A DNA stretch of 64,000 nucleotides from Streptomyces sp. NRRL F-5122. GTDB taxonomy: Bacteria; Actinomycetota; Actinomycetes; Streptomycetales; Streptomycetaceae. The stretch lies in NCBI RefSeq assembly GCF_001507435.1, contig NZ_LMWH01000228.1, positions 186,001-250,000 of the forward strand, read 5' to 3'. Positions 1 through 8,933 of this stretch are shown here, in pieces. The notes beneath the pieces were generated by a model. It searched no databases. It worked only from the letters and a program-made list of their open reading frames with translations, and had not been told where the DNA came from. Both the position numbers and the translations under genes were made by a program. The stretch's first letter is position 1. Each line of letters begins with the position of its first letter.

Positions 1-1
1 C

Positions 2-280
2 GGCAAGGCGATCGCCAACCTGGAGATCGAGTCGCTCAAGCACGTGGCGCCGACGTTCCACGGGGACACGATCTACGGCGAGACGACCGTGCTCGACAAG
101 TGGCCCTCGAAGTCGAAGAACGACCGCGGCATCGTCCATGTCGAGACCAGGGGCTACAAGCAGGACGGCACGCTGGTGTGCACCTTCCGCCGCAAGGTGA
201 TGGTCCCCACCGAGACGTACATCAAGGAGCGCGGCGGCGAGCAGCCCGGCCGCCCGGAGCTCAGGACCCAGGAGAAGTGA
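2..280 (+). CDS. MaoC-family hydratase, C-terminal part (probable mesaconyl-CoA hydratase)
   Basis: The frame is open from the left edge of the window, so only the last 92 residues are visible. They read as the end of a hot-dog-fold MaoC dehydratase (GDTIYGETTVLDK, then a strand with RGIVHVETRGYKQDG and CTFRRKVMVP). The stop overlaps the next gene's ATG (ATGA), so the two are translationally coupled. In Streptomyces a MaoC protein of this type sits with an acyl-CoA dehydrogenase downstream of the ethylmalonyl-CoA pathway genes (ccr, meaA, citE-like lyase). Mesaconyl-CoA hydratase is therefore the likeliest role. The role comes from neighbourhood knowledge, since the upstream genes lie outside the window. 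Confidence 0.8.
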   Translation, partial: GKAIANLEIESLKHVAPTFHGDTIYGETTVLDKWPSKSKNDRGIVHVETRGYKQDGTLVCTFRRKVMVPTETYIKERGGEQPGRPELRTQEK

Positions 281-1485
281 TGAGCCGCCTCGCCCAGACC
301 CACGGTCTGACAGACGTCCAGCAGGAGATCCTCTCCACCGTCCGCGACTTCGTGGACAAGGAGATCATCCCGGTCGCGACCGAACTCGAGCACCGCGACG
401 AGTACCCGCAGAGAATCGTGGACGGCCTCAAAGAACTGGGTCTGTTCGGTCTGATGATCCCCGAGGAGTACGGGGGTCTGGGCGAGTCGCTGCTGACCTA
501 CGCGCTGTGCGTGGAGGAGATCGCGCGCGGCTGGATGTCGGTGTCCGGCATCATCAACACGCACTTCATCGTGGCGTACATGCTCAAGCAGCACGGCACG
601 CAGGAGCAGAAGGACTACTTCCTGCCGAAGATGGCGCTGGGCGAGATCCGGGGCGCCTTCTCGATGTCGGAGCCGGGTCTCGGCTCCGACGTGTCGGCGA
701 TCACGTCGAAGGCGGTCAGGGACGGGGACGAGTACGTCCTGAACGGCCAGAAGATGTGGCTGACCAACGGCGGCACGTCCACACTCGTCGCGGTGCTCGT
801 CCGCAGTGACGAAGGCCACCCCGAGGGCACGGCGCCCCACAAGTCGATGACGACCTTCCTGGTCGAGAAGGAGCCCGGCTTCGGCGAGGTGCGCCCCGGG
901 CTCACCATCCCCGGGAAGATCGACAAGATGGGCTACAAGGGGGTCGACACCACCGAGCTCATCATGGACGGACTGCGCATTCCGGCCGATCGGGTGCTCG
1001 GCGGGGCCACCGGCCGAGGGTTTTACCAAATGATGGACGGAGTCGAGGTGGGCCGCGTGAACGTCGCGGCACGTGGCTGCGGCGTCGCTCAGCGTGCCTT
1101 CGAGCTGGGCGTCTCCTACGCCCAGCAGCGGCACACCTTCGGCAAGCCGATCGCCCAGCATCAGGCCATCCAGTTCAAACTGGCCGAAATGGCCACCAAG
1201 GTCGAGGCCGCACACGCCATGATGGTGAACGCGGCACGCAAAAAGGACTCCGGCCAGCGAAACGACCTCGAGGCCGGAATGGCGAAGTACCTCGCCTCCG
1301 AGTACTGCAAGGAGGTCGTGGAGGACGCCTTCCGCATCCACGGCGGCTACGGCTTCTCCAAGGAGTACGAGATCGAGCGCCTGTACCGAGAGGCCCCGAT
1401 GCTGCTGATCGGCGAGGGAACCGCCGAGATCCAGAAAATGATCATCGGTCGCCGGCTGCTCGAAGAGTATCGATTCCAAGGCTAG
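280..1485 (+). CDS. Acyl-CoA dehydrogenase (possibly methylsuccinyl-CoA dehydrogenase)
   Basis: The 401-residue product has the usual length of a single-domain FAD acyl-CoA dehydrogenase. It shows the FAD/substrate signature AFSMSEPGLGSDVSAITSKA, the arginine-rich RHTFGKPIAQHQAIQFKLAE segment, and near the C terminus GGYGFSKEYEIERLYREA followed by IGEGTAEIQ. The Glu at about residue 379 in that last motif is the catalytic base position of short/medium-chain enzymes. The ATG at 280 overlaps the upstream stop, which fixes the start; longer in-frame starts would lie inside the hydratase gene. Its coupling to a MaoC hydratase suggests oxidation of methylsuccinyl-CoA in the ethylmalonyl-CoA pathway. 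That substrate is an inference; the enzyme class is secure. Confidence 0.93.
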   Translation: MSRLAQTHGLTDVQQEILSTVRDFVDKEIIPVATELEHRDEYPQRIVDGLKELGLFGLMIPEEYGGLGESLLTYALCVEEIARGWMSVSGIINTHFIVAYMLKQHGTQEQKDYFLPKMALGEIRGAFSMSEPGLGSDVSAITSKAVRDGDEYVLNGQKMWLTNGGTSTLVAVLVRSDEGHPEGTAPHKSMTTFLVEKEPGFGEVRPGLTIPGKIDKMGYKGVDTTELIMDGLRIPADRVLGGATGRGFYQMMDGVEVGRVNVAARGCGVAQRAFELGVSYAQQRHTFGKPIAQHQAIQFKLAEMATKVEAAHAMMVNAARKKDSGQRNDLEAGMAKYLASEYCKEVVEDAFRIHGGYGFSKEYEIERLYREAPMLLIGEGTAEIQKMIIGRRLLEEYRFQG

Positions 1486-1655
1486 ATATCCTGATACGGG
1501 GTGTTTTCATCGCGAAGAAGATCACACCCCGTCAACGCTCCGGGGCCGCCGACTCGGCTTCCTGGCTTGCCCAGTTGCGGCCCCCGACCGGTACGATCGC
1601 CGGAAAGCCGCCGTCCCCCGTTGAAGCGCGGCATCATCCGCTACGAAGGTCATCC

Positions 1656-2303
1656 ATGCCCCACAGCCAAACCTCTGCACCACGCGGCCGGGTCCGCCTC
1701 GCGCGCGGAGCATCGCCGTGGCTACTCCCGACCGTTGCCACCGCAGCCCTCAGCCTCGCCCGCGCGCGCCGCTCCGGCGCCGCCAAGGCCGTGGCCGTGC
1801 CCGCCACCGCGCTCGCGGCGGGCATGCTGTGGTTCTTCCGCGACCCCGAGCGCGAGGTCGCTCAGGGCCGGGTCATCTCGCCCGCCGACGGTGTGGTGCA
1901 GAGCATCATGCCGTGGAAGGACGGACGCACCCGCGTCGCGATCTTCATGAGCCCGCTCAATGTCCATGTGAACCGGGCGCCGCTGTCCGGCACGGTCACG
2001 TCGGTCGAGCACATCCCGGGCGGCTTTGTTCCCGCGTTCAACAAGGAGAGCGAGAACAACGAGCGCGTAGTCTGGCATTTCGACACCGAACTCGGCGACA
2101 TCGAGATGATCCAGATCGCCGGCGCGGTGGCCCGCCGCATCGTCCCCTACATCCCGCAGGGCACGAAGGTCGAGCAGGGTGACCGCATCGGGCTGATCCG
2201 CTTCGGCTCGCGTGTCGACCTCTATCTGCCGGAGGGCGTGGAGGTCGCGGTCGAGGTCGGCCAGAAGACCGTGGCTGGGGTGACTCGTCTTGACCGTGAT
2301 TGA
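1656..2303 (+). CDS. psd: Phosphatidylserine decarboxylase (short pyruvoyl type)
   Basis: This pyruvoyl-dependent enzyme converts phosphatidylserine to phosphatidylethanolamine at the membrane. The 215-residue product matches the short class of the family. Visible motifs are LWFFRDPEREV, SPADGVVQSI, the VAIFMSPLNVHVNR block, and near the C terminus RFGSRVDLYLP. The Ser at about residue 185 of that motif is the self-cleavage site that becomes the pyruvoyl group (LGST in the E. coli enzyme). The ATG at 1656 follows GAAGGT; upstream in-frame codons would add a poorly conserved tail. It overlaps pssA by 14 bases, so the two sequential enzymes are co-expressed. Confidence 0.95.
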   Translation: MPHSQTSAPRGRVRLARGASPWLLPTVATAALSLARARRSGAAKAVAVPATALAAGMLWFFRDPEREVAQGRVISPADGVVQSIMPWKDGRTRVAIFMSPLNVHVNRAPLSGTVTSVEHIPGGFVPAFNKESENNERVVWHFDTELGDIEMIQIAGAVARRIVPYIPQGTKVEQGDRIGLIRFGSRVDLYLPEGVEVAVEVGQKTVAGVTRLDRD

Positions 2304-3144
2304 TCCCGATACCAAGTCCGGCTGGGTGCCGGAGGACGAGGTGGACGACGAGGAGGAGATGCCCCTCTCGCTCCGCCTCTCAATAGCGGACACGCTCACC
2401 CTCGGCAACGCCACGTGCGGCTTCATGGCGGTGTACTTCACCACCACGGGCATTCTGATCCCGCACCTGACGGGCAACGACGAGTCGGCGGGCATGGCCC
2501 GGCACAGCGCGGCCACGGCCGTGATCCTGATGCTGTGTGCGGCGGTCTTCGACCTGTTCGACGGTCTGGTCGCCAGGAAACTGCGCTCCTCCCCCATGGG
2601 TGCGGAACTGGACAACCTCTCCGACCTGATCAGCTTCGGCCTGGCACCGGCGTACTTCGTCCTGGTCTACGGCATGGTGGCGGACGACGCGCACCAGAGA
2701 GTGGCCGCGGTCGGAGCGATCGTGGTGCTGCTGGCGGTCGTCCTCCGCCTTGCGCGCTTCTCGTGCGTGACGCCGACGAACGGCATGTTCCAGGGCATGC
2801 CCTCGCCGTTCGGTGCGCTCACGGTCGTCTCGATCGTGCTGCTCGAGCTGCCGTTCTTCGCCACGCTGCTGGCGATCCTGGGCACGGCGTGGCTGATGGT
2901 GAGCCGCGTGGAGTACCCGAAGCCGCGGGGCCGTCTGGCGGCGGCCATGCTGTCGTGGATCGTCCTGTCGATGGGCCTTCTCGCAGCCTGGGCCTTCGAC
3001 GCCCCGAGCGGTCAGCTCCTTCTCCAGACGGGCTGCGCCCTTCAGCTGGTGATGGGCGCCGTGATCCCGCTGTTCGCCACGGCCCGCCGGGTGAACAACT
3101 TCCGCGACAACCGCCGCGAGGCACGCACCGCGCAGCTGCCGTAG
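2290..3144 (+). CDS. pssA: CDP-diacylglycerol--serine O-phosphatidyltransferase
   Basis: This integral membrane enzyme makes phosphatidylserine, the substrate of the adjacent Psd. The CDP-alcohol phosphatidyltransferase signature is present: D88-x2-D91-G92-x2-A95-R96, then G104-x3-D108-x3-D112 (DLFDGLVARK...GAELDNLSD). Several hydrophobic helices follow, in a 284-residue protein. The start is a TTG at 2290 inside the end of psd; a GTG six bases later is an alternative. An acidic N-terminal segment (EDEVDDEEE) precedes the first helix. A strong hairpin terminator lies directly downstream, so psd-pssA ends this transcription unit. Confidence 0.93.
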   Translation: MTVIDPDTKSGWVPEDEVDDEEEMPLSLRLSIADTLTLGNATCGFMAVYFTTTGILIPHLTGNDESAGMARHSAATAVILMLCAAVFDLFDGLVARKLRSSPMGAELDNLSDLISFGLAPAYFVLVYGMVADDAHQRVAAVGAIVVLLAVVLRLARFSCVTPTNGMFQGMPSPFGALTVVSIVLLELPFFATLLAILGTAWLMVSRVEYPKPRGRLAAAMLSWIVLSMGLLAAWAFDAPSGQLLLQTGCALQLVMGAVIPLFATARRVNNFRDNRREARTAQLP

Positions 3145-3156
3145 GCAGCACACTCA

Positions 3157-3193
3157 CGAAGGGCCCCGGACCGGATCGGTCCGGGGCCCTTCG
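3157..3193. terminator. Strong hairpin terminator after pssA
   Basis: A perfect 17-bp inverted repeat (CGAAGGGCCCCGGACCG and its complement) with a 3-base loop lies 12 bases after the pssA stop. It separates psd-pssA from the convergent glycerate kinase gene and could act on both strands. Confidence 0.85.
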
Positions 3194-3205
3194 CTCGTGA
3201 TGCGG

Positions 3206-3259
3206 GGGCGCGGGCGCTTCGGTAGTGGTGCAAGGGCGCGGGCCTTCTGTTTGTGGTGC
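3206..3259. repeat. Imperfect tandem duplication, about 26 bp, period 28
   Basis: Two adjacent copies share GGGCGCGGGC at the start and GTGGTGC at the end (3206-3231 and 3234-3259). They lie between the pssA terminator and the end of the convergent glycerate kinase gene. No function is apparent; it is probably a small intergenic duplication. Confidence 0.5.
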
Positions 3260-3301
3260 CGCAGGCAAGAGGCGACGCCCCGGCGGTCGGGCCGGGACGG
3301 G

Positions 3302-4462
3302 TCAGACCAGGAAGTCCCGCGCGATGTTCTCCGCCACCCGTTCCAGGATCGGTCCCGCGTCCGCGATGCACTTCGCGACGTCCGGCTCGAGCTCCGTCAG
3401 CGGGTACGCCCTGCGGATCCCCGCGCGGCCCAGTGTCTCGGGCGGCAGCGCCAGTCGGCCGCAGACCGCGACGACCTCCTTGCCGGCCGCCCTCGCCGCC
3501 GCGGCGACCCCCGCCGGAGCCTTGCCGTGCAGCGTCTGCATGTCCAGCGAACCCTCACCGGTGATCACCAGCGAGACCCGCTCCAGAGCCGGCGCGAAGC
3601 CCAGGACGTCCAGCATGACCTCGATACCGGGCCGGAAACGGGCTCCCAGGACGAGGGCGCCGTATCCGATGCCGCCCGCCGCGCCCGCGCCCGGGGAGGC
3701 GGCGTGCTCCTCCGCCCGTGCGCCGATCGCCTGCTCCAGCACCTTCGCGTAGTGCGCGAGGGCCGCGTCCAGCGCCGTCACGTCGTCCGGCGAGGCGCCC
3801 TTCTGCGGCCCGTACACCGCCGGTGCGCCCTTGGGCCCGGTCAGCGGGTTGTCGACGTCGCTCGCGAGCACCAGGTCCACCGCGGGCAGACGCGGGTCCA
3901 GTCCAGAGAGATCGGCACGGGCGAGTTCCGCGAGGCCCCCGCCGCCCGGCGGTACAGGATTCCCCGCCCCGTCGAGGAACCGCGCCCCGAGCGCGGACAG
4001 CATCCCCGCGCCCCCGTCCGTCGTCGCGCTTCCACCGACACCGAACACGATCGTCCGCGCCCCCGCGTCCAGCGCGGCGCGCAGCAGCTCACCCGAGCCG
4101 TACGTGGACGCCGTCAGCGGCGCGAGGACCCCGTCCGGCAGCCGCTGGAGCCCGCTCGCCTCCGCCATCTCCACGACCGCTGTGTCACCGCGCAAGGCGA
4201 ACGCGGCCGTCACCTCGTTCCCGAGAGGACCCGCGACCCGCACCTCGCGCCGTTCGAAACCGGCGGCGACGGCCGCGTCCACGGTCCCGTCGCCGCCGTC
4301 GGCCACGGGCAGCGATTCGACGTCGAGATCCGGCACGACCCGCCGCAACCCCGCCGTCACCCGCTCCGCGACCTGCACGGCCGTGAGCGACCCCTTGAAC
4401 TTGTCCGCGGCGACGAGAACCCGCCCTACCGTTCGAAGGTCGTTCCCTGCTGCGTCCGCCAC
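3302..4462 (-). CDS. Glycerate kinase (GckA/GlxK family)
   Basis: This enzyme phosphorylates D-glycerate with ATP, feeding it into glycolysis. The N-terminal VLVAADKFKGSLTAVQVAE is the family hallmark. It is followed by PVADGGDGTVDA, a glycine-rich VFGVGGSATTDGGAGML loop and the C-terminal VITGEGSLDMQTLHGKAP segment. I chose the GTG at 4462 (386 residues) because AAGGGG sits seven bases upstream; an ATG six bases further out has almost no spacing from that site. The frame stays open far upstream on this strand, but only because GC-rich DNA lacks stops. It is separated from the upstream transporter genes by a terminator, so it is probably transcribed alone. Confidence 0.93.
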   Translation of the reverse strand: MADAAGNDLRTVGRVLVAADKFKGSLTAVQVAERVTAGLRRVVPDLDVESLPVADGGDGTVDAAVAAGFERREVRVAGPLGNEVTAAFALRGDTAVVEMAEASGLQRLPDGVLAPLTASTYGSGELLRAALDAGARTIVFGVGGSATTDGGAGMLSALGARFLDGAGNPVPPGGGGLAELARADLSGLDPRLPAVDLVLASDVDNPLTGPKGAPAVYGPQKGASPDDVTALDAALAHYAKVLEQAIGARAEEHAASPGAGAAGGIGYGALVLGARFRPGIEVMLDVLGFAPALERVSLVITGEGSLDMQTLHGKAPAGVAAAARAAGKEVVAVCGRLALPPETLGRAGIRRAYPLTELEPDVAKCIADAGPILERVAENIARDFLV

Positions 4463-4791
4463 CTGCATACCCCTTGCTCTTGATGCCTTGCGCACGGCAA
4501 GGCGGTCGCGCCGCTGTGACCATAACCAAGGGGTGCATCCGCCGCCATGCCCTGTCCGGCACCCGGAAGGCCGCGCACGCACGTCCGGCACCGACCACGC
4601 CTTCGGCCACGGCCCCTGCAGGACGGGGCTCGCCCACCGTCTCCTGGGCGCCGGATCGCGGACACCACGCGGGACATCGGCGTGGCGCAGCCGCCGTGGT
4701 ACCTGCCGCCGCGGCACGTGCGAGGGCCCGATCCGATTCCGGATCAGGCCCTCGGACCTGGGCGGGCCGTCGCGCCGGTCTCCCGGCCTCC
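4463..4791. other. Intergenic region holding a terminator and the glycerate kinase promoter
   Basis: I see no gene in these 329 bases on either strand. The region contains the transporter-operon terminator (4721-4754) and must carry the promoter for the glycerate kinase gene, but no clear -35/-10 pair can be assigned by eye. Confidence 0.5.
4721..4754 (-). terminator. Hairpin terminator of the Liv-type transporter operon
   Basis: The inverted repeat CGAGGGCCCGATCCG / CGGATCAGGCCCTCG has one mismatch and a short loop. It lies about 40 bases beyond the stop of the solute-binding protein gene, on its downstream side. Confidence 0.75.
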
Positions 4792-6054
4792 TCAAGCTTG
4801 AGGCGTGTAGGCCTCCGCTTCCTTCGAGACGGCCGCCTCCTGTACGACCTTCATACCGCCGGTCGCGTTCTTGTCCGGCTGGAGGATCACGCTCTCCCGG
4901 GAGGACGGGGCAGCGGGGTCGGTGAAGTTCTGGACGGTGCCGAAGCCGATGTCGAAGGAGTCGATCGTCAGCAGGGCCTTGTCGACCCCTTCCCGGGTGA
5001 GGTCCTTGTTCGCGCAGGCCTTCTTCAGGGCCTCGCCGAAGGCCGACGCGGCGGTCCAGCCCGCGACGATGCCGTTGTCGAGGGCGTCCGAGGGATAGGC
5101 CGCCTTGTAGTCGGCGACGAGCTTCTTCGCCTCCGGGGTGTCCGCACCGATCGGCAGCGAGGGCGAGGCGACGTAGTAGTTCTTCATCAGGGCGGGGCCC
5201 GCCTGGGTGGCCAGCAGCTGGGGCGCGAAGGCCGAGTTGTTGCCGATGACCGGCACGTCGAAGCCGCCGGCCGCCGCGACGCCGACCAGCGAGGCGGCCT
5301 GGCGCGGGCCGGCGCTGATGACGATCGCCTTGACACCGGCCTGCTTGAGGGCGGCGACCTGGGCCGTCATGTCGTTGTCGGTCGGTTTGATCTTCTGCTC
5401 GACGACCGTCAGACCAGCTTCCTGCGCGATGTGCTTCGAGCCGACAAGGGCGCTCTCGCCGTAGTCGCCCTCGAAGTAGACATGGCCGATCTTGTCTCCC
5501 TTCTTCAGACCCTTCTTGTTGATCAGGAAGTCGACGGCGTTGATCGTCTCGATGTCGTAGGTGGATCCGATGACGCGGATGTACGAACTGCCCAGGAGCG
5601 CCGACGACCAGGCCTGCGGCAGGACGAGGTCCTTGTCCTGCCCGTCGATTCGATTCTTGACCGCGGCGACGAACGGGGAGCCGATGAACTGGGCGAAGCC
5701 CAGCACCTTCGGCTCCAGCTCGGTGTACCCGGCGACGGCCTTCTGCGGGTCGTAGCCGTGGTCGCGGACCGTGAGGGCCACCTTGTAGCCGCAGACCCCG
5801 CCGGCCGCGTTCAGCTGCTTCACGTACAACTGCTGGGCCTGGGTGACGCTCTTGCCGAGAGTGGCGTACACGCCGGTCAGGTCGGTGAGCGCGCCCAGCG
5901 TGATCGTCTTTCCGGAGATGCCCTCCCCGGTCTTCACACCACCGGCCGCCTTGTCGCCGCCGCCGTCGTCCTTGGCCTTGGAACTGCATCCGGCCAGCAC
6001 GAGCAGTGCCGCGAGTGCACCCGCCGCCGCCCTGGCCCCATACGTCCTGTTCAT
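4792..6054 (-). CDS. Branched-chain amino acid-type ABC transporter solute-binding lipoprotein (LivK-like)
   Basis: This is the extracytoplasmic receptor of the Liv-type uptake system encoded just upstream. The N terminus is a lipoprotein signal (Arg, hydrophobic stretch, LVLAGC lipobox), then a Gly/Asp/Lys-rich linker. The remaining periplasmic-binding domain starts ITLGALTDLTGVYATLG and contains ARDHG-like and GNNSAFAPQLL segments typical of the LivJ/LivK fold. I prefer the second of two tandem ATGs (6054): AGGGGAG is then five bases away and the start overlaps the LivM stop. It is last in the operon. The ligand cannot be read from sequence; amino acids, amides or urea are all possible for this family. 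Confidence 0.9.
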   Translation of the reverse strand: MNRTYGARAAAGALAALLVLAGCSSKAKDDGGGDKAAGGVKTGEGISGKTITLGALTDLTGVYATLGKSVTQAQQLYVKQLNAAGGVCGYKVALTVRDHGYDPQKAVAGYTELEPKVLGFAQFIGSPFVAAVKNRIDGQDKDLVLPQAWSSALLGSSYIRVIGSTYDIETINAVDFLINKKGLKKGDKIGHVYFEGDYGESALVGSKHIAQEAGLTVVEQKIKPTDNDMTAQVAALKQAGVKAIVISAGPRQAASLVGVAAAGGFDVPVIGNNSAFAPQLLATQAGPALMKNYYVASPSLPIGADTPEAKKLVADYKAAYPSDALDNGIVAGWTAASAFGEALKKACANKDLTREGVDKALLTIDSFDIGFGTVQNFTDPAAPSSRESVILQPDKNATGGMKVVQEAAVSKEAEAYTPQA

Positions 6055-7268
6055 CATTGCTCCCCTGGTTCGGTTCTGACGCGACGCCGGGCGGCCACCC
6101 TGGCCAGGCCGCCGGGCAGGAACAGCACCACCAGCACGACGGCGGCGCCGTAGAGGAACCGGGCCGCCTCGCCCGGTGCGATCCCGCCCGTGCCCGGGGC
6201 GGAGATGAAAGGCAGCGCATCGCTGTAGCGGGTCAGCAGCTGTGGCAGCAGGGAGACGAACACGGCGCCCGCCACCGCGCCGGAGACCGAACCGAGCCCG
6301 CCGATGACGATCATGGCGAGGTAGTCCAGGGACAGCGTGATGCCGAAGTAGTCGGGCACCGTCCGCTGGAAGACCAGCGCGAGCAGAACGCCCGCGAGGC
6401 CCGCGTACATCGAGGACAACACGAACACGGCGGCGCGGTGCCGGGCGACGGGTACGCCGAGCACGCCCGCCGCGATGCGGTGGTCGCGGATCGCGTTCAT
6501 GGCCCGGCCCGGGCGTCCGCGCAGCACCCCGCGGGCGAACTGGGCGCCGACGAGCAGGGCGAGCAGACCTGCGTACCAGAGCTTCTCGGCCGAGCCGAAC
6601 GGAACGTCCGCTACGACGAGTTCACGGTCGTCGAAGGTGAGGCCGAACAGGTTCAGCGGCGGGACGTCACGTCCGTTGGCGCCACCGGTCAGGTCATGGG
6701 CGTTGAACATGACGTGCTGACCGATGAAGACCAGCGCGAGGGTGGCGATGCCCAGGTAGGCACCGCTGAGCCGGCCCGAGATGGGGCTGAACAGGCCGCC
6801 CGCGACACCCGCGACGAGCACCGCGAGCACGGCCGCGAGCCAGGTCGGCAGGCCCAGCCCGGTCAGCCCGTCGCCGCCGTCCGCCGCGAACACGCAGTAG
6901 CCGTAGGCGCCGACGGCGAGGAAGAAGGCGTGCCCCATGGAGAGCTGGCCGGTCGCACCGGTGAGGAGGTTGATGCCGATCGCGCCGATCGCGGCGGCCA
7001 TCGCGAACAGACCTGCCTGGAGCCAGAATCGGTCCAGGTAGAACGGGAACGCGAGCGGCAGCACGACCCCGACGGCCCGGACGTAGGTGCGGGGGTCGGT
7101 GAGCCGGGCGCGGCGCCGGCCGGGAGGGGCGGGCACGCCGCGCCTCCCGCCGGGTGCCCGGGTCCCGGACGGGGGTCGGAGGCCGGCGGGGGCGGGCTCG
7201 TCGGACTCGGGCCGCAAGGGGCCGCCCGGCGCGGTCGGCCGCTGCGGCACGGCCGGGTTCTCAGACAC
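6054..7268 (-). CDS. Liv-type ABC transporter permease (LivM-like)
   Basis: This is one of the two membrane subunits of the transporter, with about eight to ten hydrophobic helices. The family segment GINLLTGATGQLSMGHAFFLAVGAY lies near residues 95-120, and RAMNAIRDHRIAAGVLGV is the cytoplasmic loop that contacts the ATPase. The first 50 residues are an unusually long Pro/Arg/Gly-rich cytoplasmic extension before helix 1. The start is GTG at 7268, seven bases after AAGGAG, overlapping the end of the LivH gene by eight bases. Both ends are overlap-coupled, as expected for stoichiometric subunits. Confidence 0.92.
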   Translation of the reverse strand: MSENPAVPQRPTAPGGPLRPESDEPAPAGLRPPSGTRAPGGRRGVPAPPGRRRARLTDPRTYVRAVGVVLPLAFPFYLDRFWLQAGLFAMAAAIGAIGINLLTGATGQLSMGHAFFLAVGAYGYCVFAADGGDGLTGLGLPTWLAAVLAVLVAGVAGGLFSPISGRLSGAYLGIATLALVFIGQHVMFNAHDLTGGANGRDVPPLNLFGLTFDDRELVVADVPFGSAEKLWYAGLLALLVGAQFARGVLRGRPGRAMNAIRDHRIAAGVLGVPVARHRAAVFVLSSMYAGLAGVLLALVFQRTVPDYFGITLSLDYLAMIVIGGLGSVSGAVAGAVFVSLLPQLLTRYSDALPFISAPGTGGIAPGEAARFLYGAAVVLVVLFLPGGLARVAARRRVRTEPGEQ

Positions 7269-8151
7269 GTGCGAGCTCCTTCGTGCCGAACAGCCCCGCG
7301 GGGCGGATGAGCAGGATCGCGACCATGACGAGGTAGGGGGCGAGATCGCCGAGCCCGCGGCCGAGGAACGTCAGATCGCTCTGGTAGCCGGTGGCCAGCG
7401 ACTCGGTGACGCCGACCAGCAGGCCTCCCACCAGCGCGCCCGTCGTGGAGTCGAGTCCGCCGAGGATCGCCGCCGGGAACGCCTTGAGCGCGGCCAGCGA
7501 GGTGGCCCGTTCCAGGCCCGGCGTCGGGAAGACGGTGAGGAACAGCGCGGCCACGGCCGCCAGGCCCCCCGCCACGGCCCAGGCGCTCAGCGAGACCCGC
7601 CCGAGCCGTACCCCCATCAGCGCCGCGGTCTCCGAGCTCTCCGCCGCCGCGCGCATCGCCACCCCCCACGACGTGTACCGGAATGCGAGCAGGAAGGCGC
7701 CGATGAGCAGCACGGCGGCCACAAAGGCGGCGATCCGCGTGTGCGCGAGGGAGACCGGCCCGAGCCTGAGCACGGCGTCGCCCCACGGATCGCCCAGCGG
7801 GATCACGTCCGTGCCGATGCGACGGGTCAGTTCGGTGGTGAGCAGTATGTCGACCCCGATGGTGACGATGGCGAGGACGCTGTGGTCGCTGCCCCGGTAC
7901 CGCCGCATCACCAGGAACTCCACGGCCGCCCCGACCAGCGCTGCGCCCGCGATCCCGGCGAGCAGCGCGGGCCAGAAACCGATGTCGTCGTGAAGGGTCG
8001 CGGTGATGTAGCCACCGGCGAGCAGCAGCGAGGCGTGGGCGAAGTTGACGACCTCGGTGGCCCGGAAGATGACCACGAAGCCGAGCGCGATGAGTGCGTA
8101 GACGGACCCCAACGAGAGTCCGTTGAGGAGGATTTCGGCGAGGGTGCTCAT
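7261..8151 (-). CDS. Liv-type ABC transporter permease (LivH-like)
   Basis: The 296-residue partner of the LivM-like subunit starts MSTLAEILLNGLSLGSVYALIALGFVVIF, the typical LivH opening, followed by ATEVVNFAHASLLLAGGY. The cytoplasmic ATPase-contact loop GVAMRAAAESSETAALMGV is near the middle. The ATG at 8151 overlaps the LivG stop (ATGA). Longer in-frame extension upstream would lie within the ATPase gene and is not credible. Confidence 0.93.
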   Translation of the reverse strand: MSTLAEILLNGLSLGSVYALIALGFVVIFRATEVVNFAHASLLLAGGYITATLHDDIGFWPALLAGIAGAALVGAAVEFLVMRRYRGSDHSVLAIVTIGVDILLTTELTRRIGTDVIPLGDPWGDAVLRLGPVSLAHTRIAAFVAAVLLIGAFLLAFRYTSWGVAMRAAAESSETAALMGVRLGRVSLSAWAVAGGLAAVAALFLTVFPTPGLERATSLAALKAFPAAILGGLDSTTGALVGGLLVGVTESLATGYQSDLTFLGRGLGDLAPYLVMVAILLIRPAGLFGTKELARV

Positions 8152-8933
8152 GAACCGGCTCCCAGGTAGGCGCGCACGACGGCCGGATCGTTCTGTACGT
8201 CGGCGGGGGCGCCGTCCGCGATCCGGCGCCCGAAGTCCAGTACGGTCACCGCGTCCGCGAGCCGCATCACCACCCCCATGTCGTGTTCCACCAGCACGAT
8301 CGAGATACCGAGCCCGTCCCGGACGCCTGCGATCACGGCGGCGGTGCGGCGCCGTTCGTCGGCGGTCATGCCCGCGACCGGCTCGTCGAGAAGCAGCAGA
8401 CGCGGCTCCATGCACAGGGCGCGGGCGAGCTCGGCGAGTTTCTGCTGCCCGTACGGGAGCGAACCCACCGGGCGGCCGAGGCATTCGGCGATACCGACGA
8501 ACTCCGCGATCTCCCGCACCCGTTCACGGTGCCGCCGTTCCTCGCGGCCCGCGGAGGGCAGGCCGAGCCCCGCGGCCAGGAAGCCCGTCCGGGTCAGCCG
8601 GTGCCGGCCGAGCAGCAGGCAGTCCTCGACCGAGGCGCGCGGTGGCAGCGCGAGGTTCTGGAAGATGCGGGCGACGCCGAGGCCGGCGATGCGGTGCGCG
8701 GACATCCCGGTCAGCTCGTGCGTGCCGAAGCGGACACTGCCCGCGGCCGCCCGGTAGACCCCGGACAGCACGTTGAAACAGGTGGACTTGCCCGCGCCGT
8801 TGGGCCCGATGAGGGCGTGCACCGTGCCGGGGCGGACGGTGAAGCCGACACCGTCAAGCGCGGTGAGTCCGGCGAACCGCACGGTGAGATCACACACTTC
8901 GAGGGCGTCGTCGCCCGCTGCGAGGCCGTTCAC
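8148..8933 (-). CDS. Liv-type ABC transporter ATP-binding protein (LivG-like)
   Basis: One of the two ATPases driving uptake. It has Walker A GPNGAGKST, Q-loop region FQNLALPP, signature YGQQKLAELARAL (a degenerate LSGGQ, common in LivG), Walker B LLLLDEPVAGM and switch His in VLVEHDMG. The LivG-specific insertion between Walker A and the signature is present (LLLGRHRLTRTGFLAAGLG). I use the GTG at 8933 because GGGAGGAG stands four bases upstream and the start then overlaps the LivF stop; a longer start with MAGRRR is possible. The product is 261 residues. Confidence 0.93.
   Translation of the reverse strand: MNGLAAGDDALEVCDLTVRFAGLTALDGVGFTVRPGTVHALIGPNGAGKSTCFNVLSGVYRAAAGSVRFGTHELTGMSAHRIAGLGVARIFQNLALPPRASVEDCLLLGRHRLTRTGFLAAGLGLPSAGREERRHRERVREIAEFVGIAECLGRPVGSLPYGQQKLAELARALCMEPRLLLLDEPVAGMTADERRRTAAVIAGVRDGLGISIVLVEHDMGVVMRLADAVTVLDFGRRIADGAPADVQNDPAVVRAYLGAGS

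Noticed and set aside
3302-6220. A 972-codon open frame on the minus strand
   Set aside because: It joins the glycerate kinase frame to an opposite-phase reading of the transporter genes. Only the last 386 codons match a family, and the upstream part is Arg/Gly-rich shadow sequence.
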